Positions 26,240 through 38,322 of a DNA stretch of 64,000 nucleotides are shown here, one piece after another. A program made the translations under genes and the position numbers. The notes under the pieces were generated by a model, which saw only the letters and a list, made by a program, of their open reading frames with translations, had not been told where the DNA came from and did not search any database. Position 1 is the first letter of the stretch, and each line of letters begins with the position of its first letter. The stretch is from Speluncibacter jeojiensis (GTDB lineage: Bacteria; Actinomycetota; Actinomycetes; Mycobacteriales; Mycobacteriaceae). The stretch is taken from assembly GCF_029589495.1 (NCBI RefSeq), contig NZ_JAAIVF010000006.1, positions 248,001-312,000 on the forward strand. Direction: 5' to 3'.

Positions 26240-26400
26240 CGGTGCACCGCCTCGACGAGCACTACCATTCCGTCAGCATGGCACGGCGGATCGCGCTGTG
26301 TCGGCGGCTCGTTCGAACCCGCCGGATTTCCCTGCTACGGCCCGATCCGACAGGGACAGCGCAGCAGGGAACGAGCAGACGGTAGGGCCGAGGAGGGGAC

Positions 26401-27144
26401 ATGACGCGACGAATCGTGGTCAGCGGCGGCGGCAGCGGGATCGGCCGGGCGGTGGCGCGACGGCTTGCCGTCGACGGCGACCGGGTGGTCATCGTCGGCC
26501 GGCGCACGCCGGTGCTCGAGGCGACCGCGGCGGAGATCAACGACGCCGTCGGCGACGAACTGGTGACCACCGCGACCGCGGACCTCACCGAACCCGCACA
26601 GGTGCACAGGCTCGCGGGCGAACTCGCCGCCGACGGTGCGGTCGACGTGCTGGTCAACAACGCCGGTGGCAGCCCGAACCGCTCGGCGCACGGCCTGGCC
26701 GAGGTGGCGGACGCCTACCAGGAGGCGTTCCGCGTCAACGTGCTCACCGCCGTGCTGCTCACCGAGGCGCTGGTGCCGCACCTGACGCCGCGCGCCGGAC
26801 GGATCGTCGCGGTCAGCTCGATCGCCGGACTGCGCGGCGCGGGACCGTACGGCGCGGCCAAGGCGGCGCTGCACGGCTGGGCGATGGGCCTGGCCCAGCA
26901 GCTTGCGCCGCAGCAGATCACCGTGAACGTGGTCGCGCCCGGCTTCGTCCCCGACACCGGGTTCTGGGCGGGCCGGCTCACCGACGAGGTCGAGTCGGCG
27001 CGTGTCGCGCAGATCCCGCTCGGCCGGGCCGGCACCCCGGACGAGGTCGCCGCGGGCATCGCCTATCTGGTCTCGCCGGAGGCGGGGTGGACGACCGGGC
27101 AGATCCTGCAGATCAACGGGGGCAGCGTGCTCGGGCGCGGCTGA
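26401..27144 (+). CDS. SDR family oxidoreductase
   Basis: This encodes a 247-residue classical short-chain dehydrogenase. The cofactor motif is VSGGGSGIGRAVA, NNAG follows in VLVNNAGGSPN, and the catalytic residues are in VSSIAG and YGAAKAAL. ATG 26401 follows a GAGGAGGGG site. A strong hairpin follows its stop. The substrate is unknown. Confidence 0.88.
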   Translation: MTRRIVVSGGGSGIGRAVARRLAVDGDRVVIVGRRTPVLEATAAEINDAVGDELVTTATADLTEPAQVHRLAGELAADGAVDVLVNNAGGSPNRSAHGLAEVADAYQEAFRVNVLTAVLLTEALVPHLTPRAGRIVAVSSIAGLRGAGPYGAAKAALHGWAMGLAQQLAPQQITVNVVAPGFVPDTGFWAGRLTDEVESARVAQIPLGRAGTPDEVAAGIAYLVSPEAGWTTGQILQINGGSVLGRG

Positions 27145-27150
27145 CCCACA

Positions 27151-27180
27151 CCCTGGGGGTGGTCGCGTCCACCCCCGGGG
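27151..27180 (+). terminator. hairpin terminator after the SDR gene
   Basis: GGGGGTGG (27155-27162) pairs with CCACCCCC (27169-27176) around a 6-base loop, and the stem extends by CCCT/GGGG to 12 pairs including one G-T. It begins 6 bases after the SDR stop codon. There is no T-tract. Confidence 0.65.
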
Positions 27181-27275
27181 CGGTGCGCCCACCGCTGGGG
27201 TCGCTGGTCGGGCGGTTGCGTTCTCGGCAGATTGGTCGATGTACGCAATGAGGTCCGCACCCGCAGGAGGCCGAG

Positions 27276-28268
27276 ATGACGAGCAACCGTTGCACCCTCG
27301 ACCCTGTCCCGCGGCGCAGCACGGTGCCGGCCGACGACGGTGTCCCGCTGGCCGTGCAGGAGTTCGGCGACAGAGGCGCCCCGGTGGTCGCCGTGTTCGT
27401 GCACGGGCACTGCCTGCGGGCCGAGTCGTGGGCGTTCCTGCGTGCCCACCTCGCCGGGTTGTGGGGCGACGGGGTTCGCATGGTGTTCTACGACCAGCGC
27501 GGTCACGGCGAATCGGGTGCGGCGCCGACCGCGACCTACACCATCGACCAGCTGGGACGCGACCTCGGTGCAGTGGTCCGCACGATCTCGGGCGACCGGC
27601 AGGTCGTGCTCGTCGGGCATTCGATGGGCGGCATGGCCGTGCTGTCGTACGTGCACCAGCATCCGGAGGTCGTCGGCGACCGGGTGGTCGGGATCGGGAT
27701 GATCGCCAGCGCGGCGGACGGGGTCGCCGATCGTGGACTGGGCCGGCTGCTGCTGAGCCCGGCGGTCACCGCGTTCCGTGCCGCGGTGCAGCGGGCCCCG
27801 CGCACGATGGAGCGTTCGAAGCGGGCCACCCGCAGGCTCGGCACGTCCCTGGTCCGGGTGGCGGCCTTCGGCAACCAGCGGGTCGCGGGCCGGGTGGCCA
27901 CATTGGCCGCGGCCATGGTCAACGAGACCTCGGTGGTGACGATGTCCGGGTTCATCGGCTCGCTGATCGGTTTCGACGAGCGCCACGCGCTCACGCTCGT
28001 CGCGGGAATCCCGGCGCTGGTGCTGTGCGGATCGGCCGACCTGATGACGCCGTTCGAGCATTCCGCGTCGATGGCGGCCGCGCTGCCCGGCGCCGAGCTC
28101 GTCCGGATCAGCGGCGCGGGTCATTCGGTGATCCTGGAACGCGCAGAAGAAGTCGCCTGGGCCGTGGCAGGACTGGTCGCCCGCGTCGGTGCCGGCGTGG
28201 GTGGTGCTGCCAACGGCCCGGCGCCGGGGTGCGCCGGCATCCGGCCCGCCGATCTGGCCGCGGTATAG
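27276..28268 (+). CDS. alpha/beta hydrolase
   Basis: This encodes a 330-residue alpha/beta hydrolase. The nucleophile elbow is VGHSMGGMA, the oxyanion motif FVHGHCLRAESW, the acid is probably in LCGSADLMTP, and the His is in GAGHSVI. A helical cap of about 90 residues lies between core parts. ATG 27276 follows AGGAGG. There is no signal peptide. It is convergent with the FHA regulator. The substrate is unknown. Confidence 0.87.
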   Translation: MTSNRCTLDPVPRRSTVPADDGVPLAVQEFGDRGAPVVAVFVHGHCLRAESWAFLRAHLAGLWGDGVRMVFYDQRGHGESGAAPTATYTIDQLGRDLGAVVRTISGDRQVVLVGHSMGGMAVLSYVHQHPEVVGDRVVGIGMIASAADGVADRGLGRLLLSPAVTAFRAAVQRAPRTMERSKRATRRLGTSLVRVAAFGNQRVAGRVATLAAAMVNETSVVTMSGFIGSLIGFDERHALTLVAGIPALVLCGSADLMTPFEHSASMAAALPGAELVRISGAGHSVILERAEEVAWAVAGLVARVGAGVGGAANGPAPGCAGIRPADLAAV

Positions 28269-28286
28269 CCCGCACCCGCTGTCGCC

Positions 28287-28907
28287 TCACAGGTCGCGGT
28301 CGGTGATGATCCCGCTGTGCATCGCGCGTTCGGCCAGCCGCACCCGCTTCTGGTTCTGCGGCAGGTCCTCGACCCCGAACTTCGCGAACAGTGTCCGCAT
28401 GTGCGTCTTGATCGCATCCACGCTGAGGAACATCTCGTCGGCGATGTGCTGATTCGACGCGGGGTTCGCGAACGTCGCCCCGTGCTTGTACGGACGGCAC
28501 AGCGCGACGAGCACCGCCCGCTGGGTGTCGGTGAGCGAGCGGACCGTCGGCATCTCCGCCGCGATGCGCGTCGCCTCGTCGGGGGTACCGCCGAAGGCCT
28601 GGTAGGTCAGCAACGTTGTGCCGATCCGGATCGCGTCACCGTGGTGCAGCCGACGCCGGCCGCCGATGCGCTCACCGTTGACGTAGGTGCCGTTGCGGGA
28701 GAGCCCGTCGTCGACGACCGTCCAGTGGGTGTTCATCCATTCGATCACCGCGTGCAGCCGGGAGACCTCCTCGTCCCAGGTGAGCGCGACATCGGAGCGG
28801 TCCGAGCGTCCGACGGTCAGCCGCGGGTGATCGGTCGACAGGTCCAGGCGCTGCTGATGGCCCGCGCCGTCGGCGAAACACAGTCGAGACTCGCTGCCGC
28901 CGTCCAC
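28287..28907 (-). CDS. FHA-domain protein with C-terminal LuxR-like helix-turn-helix
   Basis: This encodes a protein of about 206 residues. The N-terminal FHA fold shows LTVGRSDRSDVAL, SRLHAVIEW and GLSRNGTYVNGERI, the phosphothreonine-binding signature. The C-terminal part ASNQHIADEMFLSVDAIKTHMRTLFAKFG is a LuxR-like DNA-binding helix set. The pairing suggests a transcription factor controlled by a Ser/Thr kinase. GTG 28907 is the chosen start; a TTG at 28943 would add 12 residues. No kinase lies in the window. Confidence 0.78.
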   Translation of the reverse strand: MDGGSESRLCFADGAGHQQRLDLSTDHPRLTVGRSDRSDVALTWDEEVSRLHAVIEWMNTHWTVVDDGLSRNGTYVNGERIGGRRRLHHGDAIRIGTTLLTYQAFGGTPDEATRIAAEMPTVRSLTDTQRAVLVALCRPYKHGATFANPASNQHIADEMFLSVDAIKTHMRTLFAKFGVEDLPQNQKRVRLAERAMHSGIITDRDL

Positions 28908-29106
28908 CGTTCCATCGTGCGCCGAGCGTGCCGCCGGGGGCAATGCCCGCCCCGGTCCGCCGCAGTCGCACCCGAGCCGGTCGCCACCGGCCCCAGGGTG
29001 GGGACGGGACCACCCGGGAGGTGCGGATCGACCCCCTCGTGCCCCTTATCGAGATCGCGGAAAAGGACGAAACTGGAGGGTGCGAGCGAGACCACGAGGA
29101 GGAATC

Positions 29107-29235
29107 ATGCTGGGACTGTTGTTGGGACTGGGCGGAGGCGCCATCGGCATCGGATTGGGCGCCGCCGGGCTCGGGCTGGGCTTGCTGCTCAGTGATGTGC
29201 GGATCAAGCGCGATGTCCGTCGACTCACGAACTGA
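29107..29235 (+). CDS. small Gly-rich hydrophobic protein with S74-like SDxRxK motif
   Basis: This encodes a 42-residue peptide. Residues 1-28 are a Gly/Leu-rich membrane-like segment, and the end reads LSDVRIKRDVRRLTN. SDVRIKRDV matches the Ser-Asp-x-x-x-Lys start of the peptidase S74 (intramolecular chaperone) domain. The rest of such a domain appears in the next frame, in the following gene, which overlaps it by 23 bases. ATG 29107 follows GAGGAGGAA, so translation is likely. It may be the N-terminal half of a frameshifted gene or a real coupled peptide. Confidence 0.65.
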   Translation: MLGLLLGLGGGAIGIGLGAAGLGLGLLLSDVRIKRDVRRLTN

Positions 29236-29617
29236 GCCCGCGCATCCGGGGATCGCCGCGTGCACGCGTCATCCGCTGGCCTGGGTGCGGTCGGCGGTCG
29301 GCCATCGACGTGGTGTCCGCGGCGCCGCGTCGGTGCCGACCGGCGCCGATGAGGTGCTCCAGCGGCTGACCGAACTGCCGATCAGCGTCTGGTCGTACGG
29401 GTTCGATCATCCGTCGGTGCGGCACCTGGGCCCGATGGCACAGGACTTCGCCGCCACCTTCGGGCTGGGATCGTCGGACCGCACGATGTCCACGGTCGAC
29501 GTCAACGGCGTGTGCATGGCCAGCATCCAGGCGCTGCACCGTCGGGTGACCGCACTGGAGACGGAACTGGCCGAGTACCGCCGCGCGGCGCCGACCGGAC
29601 GTAGCGTCGACCCATGA
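29213..29617 (+). CDS. S74-like (intramolecular chaperone) domain protein, lacking its N-terminal dyad
   Basis: This frame can start at ATG 29213 (134 residues) and overlaps the preceding 42-residue gene by 23 bases. The part from VLQRLTELPISVWSYGF through VRHLGPMAQDFAATFGLG and VDVNGVCMASIQALHRRVTALETEL is typical of the core and C-terminal coiled coil of S74 domains. The SDxRxK start of the domain is in the other frame. The intervening 40 residues look unconserved. The stop overlaps the SRPBCC start (ATGA). It may be a frameshifted pseudogene, a programmed frameshift or a coupled gene. Confidence 0.6.
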   Translation: MSVDSRTEPAHPGIAACTRHPLAWVRSAVGHRRGVRGAASVPTGADEVLQRLTELPISVWSYGFDHPSVRHLGPMAQDFAATFGLGSSDRTMSTVDVNGVCMASIQALHRRVTALETELAEYRRAAPTGRSVDP

Positions 29618-30081
29618 CCGATACGAAGGTGACCGCCGTCGACCTGGGTCCACGCCGGGTCGCCCGCCGGGTGGTCGTGGACGCTCCGGCCGCCGAGCTG
29701 TTCGCTCTCGTGGCGGACCCGCGGCGGCACGGCGAACTGGACGGGTCCGGGACCGTGAAGTCGACGGTGTCCGGTCCCGACCGGCTCGGCCCCGGCGACA
29801 GGTTCACGGTGGCGATGCGCATGTACGGCGCGCCCTACCGGATCACCAGCACGGTCACCGAGTTCACCGAGGGCCGGGTGATCGAATGGCGCCACCCGTT
29901 CGGGCACCGCTGGCGGTGGGAGTTCGACGAGCAGTCCCCGGGCCGCACCCAGGTCACCGAGGTCTGGGACTACACGACAGCGAAGGTGCCGAAGGTCTTC
30001 GAACTGGCGGGGTTCCCGAAGAAGAATGCGCACGGCATCACCGACACCCTGCTCGGGCTCGCCCGACGGTACGGCGGCTGA
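29614..30081 (+). CDS. SRPBCC family protein
   Basis: This encodes a 155-residue polyketide-cyclase/dehydrase-type START fold protein. RVVVDAPAAELFALVADPRRHGELDGS is the standard N-terminal strand-helix unit, with VIEWRHPFGHRWRWEFDE in the sheet and a long C-terminal helix. ATG 29614 overlaps the preceding stop. The ligand is unknown. Confidence 0.85.
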   Translation: MTDTKVTAVDLGPRRVARRVVVDAPAAELFALVADPRRHGELDGSGTVKSTVSGPDRLGPGDRFTVAMRMYGAPYRITSTVTEFTEGRVIEWRHPFGHRWRWEFDEQSPGRTQVTEVWDYTTAKVPKVFELAGFPKKNAHGITDTLLGLARRYGG

Positions 30082-30150
30082 AGGCGGCGGTGGCGGGGGT
30101 GTGACGCGGGCCGCGGCGGGCCGACGGCCGCCCGGGGTGCAACTATCCTG

Positions 30151-30177
30151 GATAATCGATCCCGAATGATCGATCCC
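30151..30177 (+). promoter_or_regulatory. candidate his operon promoter with direct repeat
   Basis: GATAAT (30151-30156) is a good -10 hexamer 64 bases before hisD. ATCGATCCC occurs twice, at 30155-30163 and 30169-30177, a 14-base period just downstream of and partly overlapping it. The role of the repeat is unknown. Confidence 0.45.
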
Positions 30178-30219
30178 ACTGTTGTGCGATCCCCGAGTCG
30201 GCTCTTCGAGAGGACCTTC

Positions 30220-33426
<3,207 letters not shown>

Positions 33427-33430
<4 letters not shown>

Positions 33431-33579
33431 GCGACTTCCTCGTCTACGGGCTGTTCATCCTGGCGGGCTTCTTCATCGGCGGTGCCTATTCGATGTGGAA
33501 GAACAACAGGTTCGTTTCGGGTGTGTTGCTCGCGCTGGCGGTGCTCGCCGCCGCGGGCGGAATCTTGAGGGTGATCTAG
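33427..33579 (+). CDS. 50-residue two-helix membrane protein in the his operon
   Basis: This gene encodes 50 residues with two hydrophobic segments, [15 protein letters not shown] and [17 protein letters not shown], linked by a basic SMWKNNRF turn, so a hairpin membrane protein is likely. The GTG at 33427 overlaps the hisB stop (GTGA), which argues for real translation. The coding frame fills most of the hisB-hisH gap. No function is known. Confidence 0.75.
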
Positions 33580-33628
33580 TGCGCGGGAGGTGTCCGGTGG
33601 GCATGCGTGCAGAGGGGATGTACAGCCG

Positions 33629-34264
33629 ATGAGCGGCAAGACCGTCGCGATCCTCGACTACGGTTCGGGGAACCTGCACTCGGCGGAACGGGCGCTGGTC
33701 CGCGCCGGCGCGGAGGTGCAGGTCACCTCCGAGGCGCGGGTCGCGTTGGCCACCGACGGGCTGGTTGTGCCCGGGGTCGGCGCGTTCGCCGCCTGCATGG
33801 AGGGCCTGCGGGCGGTGCGCGGCGAACGGATCATCGGCGAGCGCCTCGCGGGCGGGCGGCCGGTGCTGGGCATCTGCGTGGGCATGCAGATCCTGTTCGA
33901 TCGCGGCGTCGAGCACGGCATCGAGGCCGAGGGCTGCGGCGAGTGGCCCGGGACCGTCGAGCAGCTCAGCGCGCCGGTGCTGCCACACATGGGCTGGAAC
34001 ACCGTGCAGCCGCCGGCGGACAGTGTGCTGTTCGCCGGCATGGATGCGGACACCCGGTTCTACTTCGTGCACTCCTACGGGGTGCAGCGCTGGGAGATGG
34101 AGCCGTCCGAGCTGCTGACCCCGCCGAAGCTGACTTGGTCGGAGCACGGCGGCCCGTTCCTGGCGGCGGTGGAGAACGGTCCGCTCTCGGCCACCCAGTT
34201 CCACCCGGAGAAGTCCGGCGACGCCGGGGCCGCACTGCTGCGCAACTGGGTGCAGAGCCTGTGA
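33629..34264 (+). CDS. hisH: imidazole glycerol phosphate synthase, glutamine amidotransferase subunit
   Basis: HisH releases ammonia from glutamine for HisF. The class I triad is visible: Cys83 in GICVGMQ, and the His and Glu of [17 protein letters not shown] is at the N-terminus. ATG 33629 follows AGAGGGGA. It has 211 residues. Its partner HisF is encoded 1.7 kb downstream, with priA and imp between. Confidence 0.95.
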   Translation: MSGKTVAILDYGSGNLHSAERALVRAGAEVQVTSEARVALATDGLVVPGVGAFAACMEGLRAVRGERIIGERLAGGRPVLGICVGMQILFDRGVEHGIEAEGCGEWPGTVEQLSAPVLPHMGWNTVQPPADSVLFAGMDADTRFYFVHSYGVQRWEMEPSELLTPPKLTWSEHGGPFLAAVENGPLSATQFHPEKSGDAGAALLRNWVQSL

Positions 34265-34343
34265 CGGGATCGGCGGCACACCCGGTGAACCGTGCCGCAC
34301 CCGCGGCGCGTCCTCGCCGCGGCGACCATTAGGGTTGGTGCAC

Positions 34344-35078
34344 GTGAGCCTGGTTTTGTTGCCTGCAGTCGATGTCGCCGACGGACAAGCGGTCCGTCTC
34401 GTCCAAGGAGAGGCGGGGAGCGAGACCGGTTACGGTTCGCCCCGTGAGGCCGCGCTGCAGTGGCAGCACGACGGCGCCGAGTGGGTGCACCTGGTCGACC
34501 TGGATGCGGCGTTCGGCCGCGGGTCCAACCGCGACCTGCTCGCCGAGGTCGTCGGCGAACTGGACGTGAAGGTGGAATTGTCCGGCGGCATCCGCGACGA
34601 CGACTCGCTCGAGGCGGCGCTGGCGACCGGCTGCGCGCGCGTCAACCTCGGCACCGCGGCGATCGAGGACCCCGAGTGGTGCGCGCGGGCCATCGCCCGG
34701 CACGGCGAGCGGATCGCGGTCGGCCTGGACGTGAAGAACATCGACGGGCAGTGGCGGCTGCGTGGCCGCGGCTGGGTCAGCGACGGCGGCGACCTGTGGG
34801 AGGTGCTCGCGCGCCTCGACCGCGACGGCTGCGCCCGCTACGTGGTCACCGACGTCTCCAAGGACGGCACGCTGACCGGACCGAACGTCGACCTGCTCGC
34901 GCAGGTGTGCGCGGCGACCGACGCACCGGTGATCGCCTCCGGTGGCGTGTCCACGATCGACGATCTGCGCGCGATCGCCAGGCTGACCGGTCAGGGCGTG
35001 GAGGGTTCGATCGTCGGCAAGGCCCTGTACGCGGGACGGTTCACCCTGCCCGAGGCGCTGGCCGCGGTCTCCGCCTGA
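34344..35078 (+). CDS. priA: bifunctional phosphoribosyl isomerase A (HisA/TrpF)
   Basis: PriA isomerises ProFAR in histidine synthesis and, in actinobacteria, phosphoribosylanthranilate in tryptophan synthesis. Catalytic Asp candidates are in [13 protein letters not shown] and [15 protein letters not shown], and ELSGGIRDD is typical. No trpF lies in the trp cluster here, which fits the double role. GTG 34344 has no ribosome-binding site, but TAGGGT (34330-34335) lies 8 bases upstream. The 79-base gap after hisH therefore probably holds an internal leaderless promoter. Confidence 0.93.
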   Translation: MSLVLLPAVDVADGQAVRLVQGEAGSETGYGSPREAALQWQHDGAEWVHLVDLDAAFGRGSNRDLLAEVVGELDVKVELSGGIRDDDSLEAALATGCARVNLGTAAIEDPEWCARAIARHGERIAVGLDVKNIDGQWRLRGRGWVSDGGDLWEVLARLDRDGCARYVVTDVSKDGTLTGPNVDLLAQVCAATDAPVIASGGVSTIDDLRAIARLTGQGVEGSIVGKALYAGRFTLPEALAAVSA

Positions 35079-35092
35079 GCAATGGCAGCCAC

Positions 35093-35986
35093 GTGAGCCC
35101 GGCCATCGACCCCCCGGAGATCTCCGGGCAGATCCCCACGGATCTGCCGGCGGATCCGGGTGAGTTGCTGGCCGTGGCCACGGGCCTGCTCGACGCCGCG
35201 GCCGGACGCTTCCGGAGTGGGCTCGGCGCCCCGAGCGCGGTGCCCAAGGGGCCGAACGACTTCGCCACCGAGGTCGACATCGAACTCGAACGCCGGCTCG
35301 GCGGCGAACTGCTCGAGCGCACAGGGATCGCGGTGCACGGCGAGGAGTTCGGCGGTCCCGACGTCGGCACCGGCACGGTGTGGCTGCTCGACCCGGTCGA
35401 CGGCACCGTCAACTACTCGGCCGGGCTGCCGCTGGCCGGGATGCTGTTGGCCTTGGTGCACAACGGGATTCCGGTGCTCGGGCTGACCTGGCTGCCGCTG
35501 GTGGGCCGGACATACGCCGCCGTGCTCGGCGGCCCGGTGCTCGGCAACGGCGAGCCCCTGCCCCGATTGGACGACGGCCGGTTGCGGGAGTCGATCATCG
35601 CGATGGGCACCTTCAACATCGACGGCCGCGGCCGCTATCCCGGCCGGTACCGCCTCGCCGCGCTGACCGAGCTGAGCCGGTCGGTGCGGCGGCTGCGGAT
35701 GCACGGCAGCATCGGGGCCGACCTCGCGTTCACCGCCGGCGGTGCGCTGGGCGGCGCCATCGCCTTCGGTCAGAACCCGTGGGACAGCGCGGCCGGGGTC
35801 GCGCTGGTGCGGGCCGCCGGGGGAGTGGCCACCGATCTGGCCGGCCGGCCGTGGCGGGCCGGATCGCCGTCGGTGCTCGCCGCGGCGCCCGGGGTGCACG
35901 CCGAACTGCTGAAGATCTTCACCGAACTCGGGGAGCCCGCCTCGTACTCGCCCGACCGGACCGAAACGGATGGATCGCTGACATGA
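35093..35986 (+). CDS. impA: inositol monophosphatase family protein
   Basis: This is a 297-residue Mg-dependent phosphatase. The metal-binding motifs are [19 protein letters not shown] and [17 protein letters not shown]. The position between priA and hisF matches impA of mycobacteria. It could act as inositol-phosphate phosphatase or supply histidinol-phosphate phosphatase activity, since hisB here lacks that domain. The sequence alone does not decide. GTG 35093 is 14 bases after priA, and the stop overlaps hisF (ATGA). Confidence 0.88.
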   Translation: MSPAIDPPEISGQIPTDLPADPGELLAVATGLLDAAAGRFRSGLGAPSAVPKGPNDFATEVDIELERRLGGELLERTGIAVHGEEFGGPDVGTGTVWLLDPVDGTVNYSAGLPLAGMLLALVHNGIPVLGLTWLPLVGRTYAAVLGGPVLGNGEPLPRLDDGRLRESIIAMGTFNIDGRGRYPGRYRLAALTELSRSVRRLRMHGSIGADLAFTAGGALGGAIAFGQNPWDSAAGVALVRAAGGVATDLAGRPWRAGSPSVLAAAPGVHAELLKIFTELGEPASYSPDRTETDGSLT

Positions 35987-36756
35987 CACTTGCGGTACGG
36001 GTCATCCCCTGCCTGGACGTCGACCAGGGCCGGGTGGTCAAGGGGGTGAAGTTCGCGAACCTGCGCGACGCCGGCGACCCGGTCGAACTGGCCGCCGCAT
36101 ACGACGCGCAGGGCGCCGACGAGCTCACGTTCCTCGACGTGACCGCGTCGAGCGCGGAGCGGTCGACGATGCTCGACGTCGTCCGCCGCACCGCCGAGCA
36201 GGTGTTCATCCCGCTCACCGTCGGCGGCGGTGTGCGCACCGTGGAGGACGTGGACCGGCTGCTGCGCGCCGGCGCGGACAAGGTCAGCGTCAACACCGCC
36301 GCGATCGCGCGGCCGGAGGTGCTGCGCGAGATGTCGCAGCGCTTCGGCTCGCAGTGCATCGTGCTGTCGGTGGATGCGCGCACGGTCCCGGAGGGCGAGC
36401 CGGCGACGTCGTCGGGCTGGGAGGTCACCACGCACGGCGGCAAGCGCGGCACCGGCATCGACGCGGTCGAGTGGGCGGTGCGCGGCGCAGAGCTCGGCGT
36501 CGGCGAGATCCTGCTGAACTCGATGGACGCGGACGGCACCAAGGAGGGCTTTGACATCCGGATGATCACCGCCGTGCGGGCGGCCGTGACCGTGCCGGTC
36601 ATCGCGAGCGGCGGCGCCGGCAAGGTCGCGGACTTTGCGCCGGCGGTGGCGGCCGGGGCGGACGCGGTGCTCGCGGCCAGCGTCTTCCACTTCGGCGACC
36701 TGACCATCGGCCAGGTCAAGGATGCGATGCGCGCAGAAGGGATCACGGTGCGATGA
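35983..36756 (+). CDS. hisF: imidazole glycerol phosphate synthase, cyclase subunit
   Basis: HisF uses ammonia from HisH to form imidazole glycerol phosphate and AICAR from PRFAR. The general acid/base Asp residues lie in [14 protein letters not shown] and [15 protein letters not shown], on a TIM barrel of 257 residues. ATGA overlaps join it to imp upstream and hisI downstream. Confidence 0.95.
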   Translation: MTLAVRVIPCLDVDQGRVVKGVKFANLRDAGDPVELAAAYDAQGADELTFLDVTASSAERSTMLDVVRRTAEQVFIPLTVGGGVRTVEDVDRLLRAGADKVSVNTAAIARPEVLREMSQRFGSQCIVLSVDARTVPEGEPATSSGWEVTTHGGKRGTGIDAVEWAVRGAELGVGEILLNSMDADGTKEGFDIRMITAVRAAVTVPVIASGGAGKVADFAPAVAAGADAVLAASVFHFGDLTIGQVKDAMRAEGITVR

Positions 36757-37121
36757 CCGAGAACATCGATGGCACGGAGCTGGATCCGGCGATCGCCGCC
36801 CGGCTCAAGCGCACCGCCGACGGGCTGGTCCCGGCGATCGCGCAGCAGCGCGGCACCGGCGAGGTGCTGATGATGGCGTGGATGGACGACCGGGCCCTCG
36901 CGCTCACCCTCGCCACCCGCAAGGGCACCTACTATTCGCGGTCGCGGCAGCAGTACTGGGTCAAGGGCGAGACGTCCGGGCACACCCAGTACGTGCACGA
37001 GGTGCGACTCGACTGCGACGGCGACACCGTGCTGCTGATCGTCGACCAGACCGGCCCGGCCTGCCACACCGGTACCCGCACCTGCTTCGACGCCGACATC
37101 CTGCTGCCGCCCACGGAGTAG
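36753..37121 (+). CDS. hisI: phosphoribosyl-AMP cyclohydrolase
   Basis: HisI opens the purine ring of phosphoribosyl-AMP. It is the monofunctional 122-residue form without HisE. Zinc-binding Cys residues are in [10 protein letters not shown] and [10 protein letters not shown], and Mg-binding is through the same Asp region. It is the last gene of the operon; hisG and hisE are not in the window. Confidence 0.95.
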   Translation: MTENIDGTELDPAIAARLKRTADGLVPAIAQQRGTGEVLMMAWMDDRALALTLATRKGTYYSRSRQQYWVKGETSGHTQYVHEVRLDCDGDTVLLIVDQTGPACHTGTRTCFDADILLPPTE

Positions 37122-37143
37122 ACCACGCCCGGAGAGTCGCGGG

Positions 37144-37863
37144 TCAGCCGGCCGAGATGACCCCGTCGACGGGGATCCGCCCGCCGACCGCGTTGCGGAA
37201 GTCGATCAGCGCGCGGCGCAGGTGGTCGGGGCTGGTGACCACGACGGCGCCGGTGGCGCCCCGGTCGGCGAGGATGCGGTTGGTGTTGGCGGCGTTCTCG
37301 ACGGTCGAGCGGGACGTGCCCTCTCGGATGATCCGCTGCGCGGGGATCCCGCTCGCGGTGAGCCAGTCGAACATCGCCTGCGCCTCGGTGCGGCCCGACT
37401 GCGGGACACCGCCGCTGACGATGATCGGTGCGGTCGGGAACATGACCGCCAACGCCCGCGCCGCCTGCAGCCGCGAGTCGAGCACCGGCCGGATCGTCCC
37501 GTTGGGGAACAGTCCGGCGCCGAGCACCACGATGTGCGTGCCGAACGGATTGAGCTTGAGCATCAGCGGCGGCTCGGAGATCAGCGTCTGCGTCTCGGAG
37601 CACAGCCGGATCAGCTCGGGGACCGGGGTCTGACAGCCGCCGACGGTGGACAGCACCGCATTGGTGATCGCGGTCGTGCTGGGCAGGGCCGCAGACCCGC
37701 TGGACGGCAGCATCCCGGCGGACCCCGAGGGCAGCAGGTCGACGGATCCCGACGACCCGGCGGACCCCAGCGACCCCTCGGCTTGGGCGACACCGGTCCC
37801 CGCCCCGGCGAGGGCGACGACCGCGGCAGTGCAGGCGATGGCACGACGAAAAGTGGTGGACAC
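37144..37863 (-). CDS. exported YdcF/DUF218 family protein
   Basis: This encodes a 239-residue protein. It has a Sec-type signal peptide (TTFRRAIACTAAVVALAGAG, cleavage near AQA-EG), then a Ser/Gly-rich linker. The DUF218 domain shows HIVVLGAGLFPNG, RLQAARALAVMFP, PIIVSGG and EGTSRSTVENAANT. The family includes SanA/YdcF proteins linked to envelope functions. GTG 37863 follows AAAGG. It is convergent with hisI. The role is unknown. Confidence 0.83.
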   Translation of the reverse strand: MSTTFRRAIACTAAVVALAGAGTGVAQAEGSLGSAGSSGSVDLLPSGSAGMLPSSGSAALPSTTAITNAVLSTVGGCQTPVPELIRLCSETQTLISEPPLMLKLNPFGTHIVVLGAGLFPNGTIRPVLDSRLQAARALAVMFPTAPIIVSGGVPQSGRTEAQAMFDWLTASGIPAQRIIREGTSRSTVENAANTNRILADRGATGAVVVTSPDHLRRALIDFRNAVGGRIPVDGVISAG

Positions 37864-37991
37864 GAGGGCCTTTCGGTCGCAGGGGCGAAGGCGCACGAAC
37901 TGCCGCGACGTTAGCAGCGGACCGCATATCTGTCAGCTGTTCGGCGGAAGTGGTGCCCGCGCGTGATCTTCCGACAAGGCAGAATGAGCGA

Positions 37992-38171
37992 ATGCCTCTC
38001 ATCCAGATCAGCCAGACGCCGGGCCTGACCGTCGAACAGCGCCGGGCGGTCATCGCCTCGGTCACCAAGGCCTATGCGGACGCGAGCGGGAAGCCGGAGA
38101 GTTCCATCTGGGTCACGCTCACCGACGTGCCACGGGAGAACTGGGGCGTGGGCGGAACGCCGCTCGGCTGA
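37992..38171 (+). CDS. 4-oxalocrotonate tautomerase-like protein
   Basis: This encodes a 59-residue tautomerase-fold protein. Pro directly follows Met (MPLIQISQTPGLTVEQRRAVI), so an N-terminal catalytic Pro is expected after Met removal. The ending WVTLTDVPRENWGVGG is typical. It stands alone next to a second, longer tautomerase on the opposite strand. The substrate is unknown. Confidence 0.85.
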   Translation: MPLIQISQTPGLTVEQRRAVIASVTKAYADASGKPESSIWVTLTDVPRENWGVGGTPLG

Positions 38172-38322
38172 GTCGGGACGGATCAGCCGACGAGTCCGCC
38201 GGTGATCGCGACGTCGTGCACGAGGAGGTTCTCCTGCCGGGTCGGTGAGTTCGGGCGCGCCCGAAGGCGGCACCGCACAGCTTCCTCGAAGGCGAGCGGG
38301 CCGCGAAGGGCACGCGACTCGT
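38172..38322 (-). other. 151-base gap with a possible gene remnant
   Basis: No complete gene is visible. On the minus strand, bases 38183 to about 38300 read NSPTRQENLLVHDVAITGGL before a stop, which looks like the C-terminal end of a protein but has no start of its own. The parent family is not recognised. Confidence 0.3.

Noticed and set aside
29107-29617. Prophage or tail fibre locus
   Set aside because: An S74-like domain is the only phage-like trait. No integrase, capsid, terminase or other tail gene is nearby, and the flanking genes are chromosomal.
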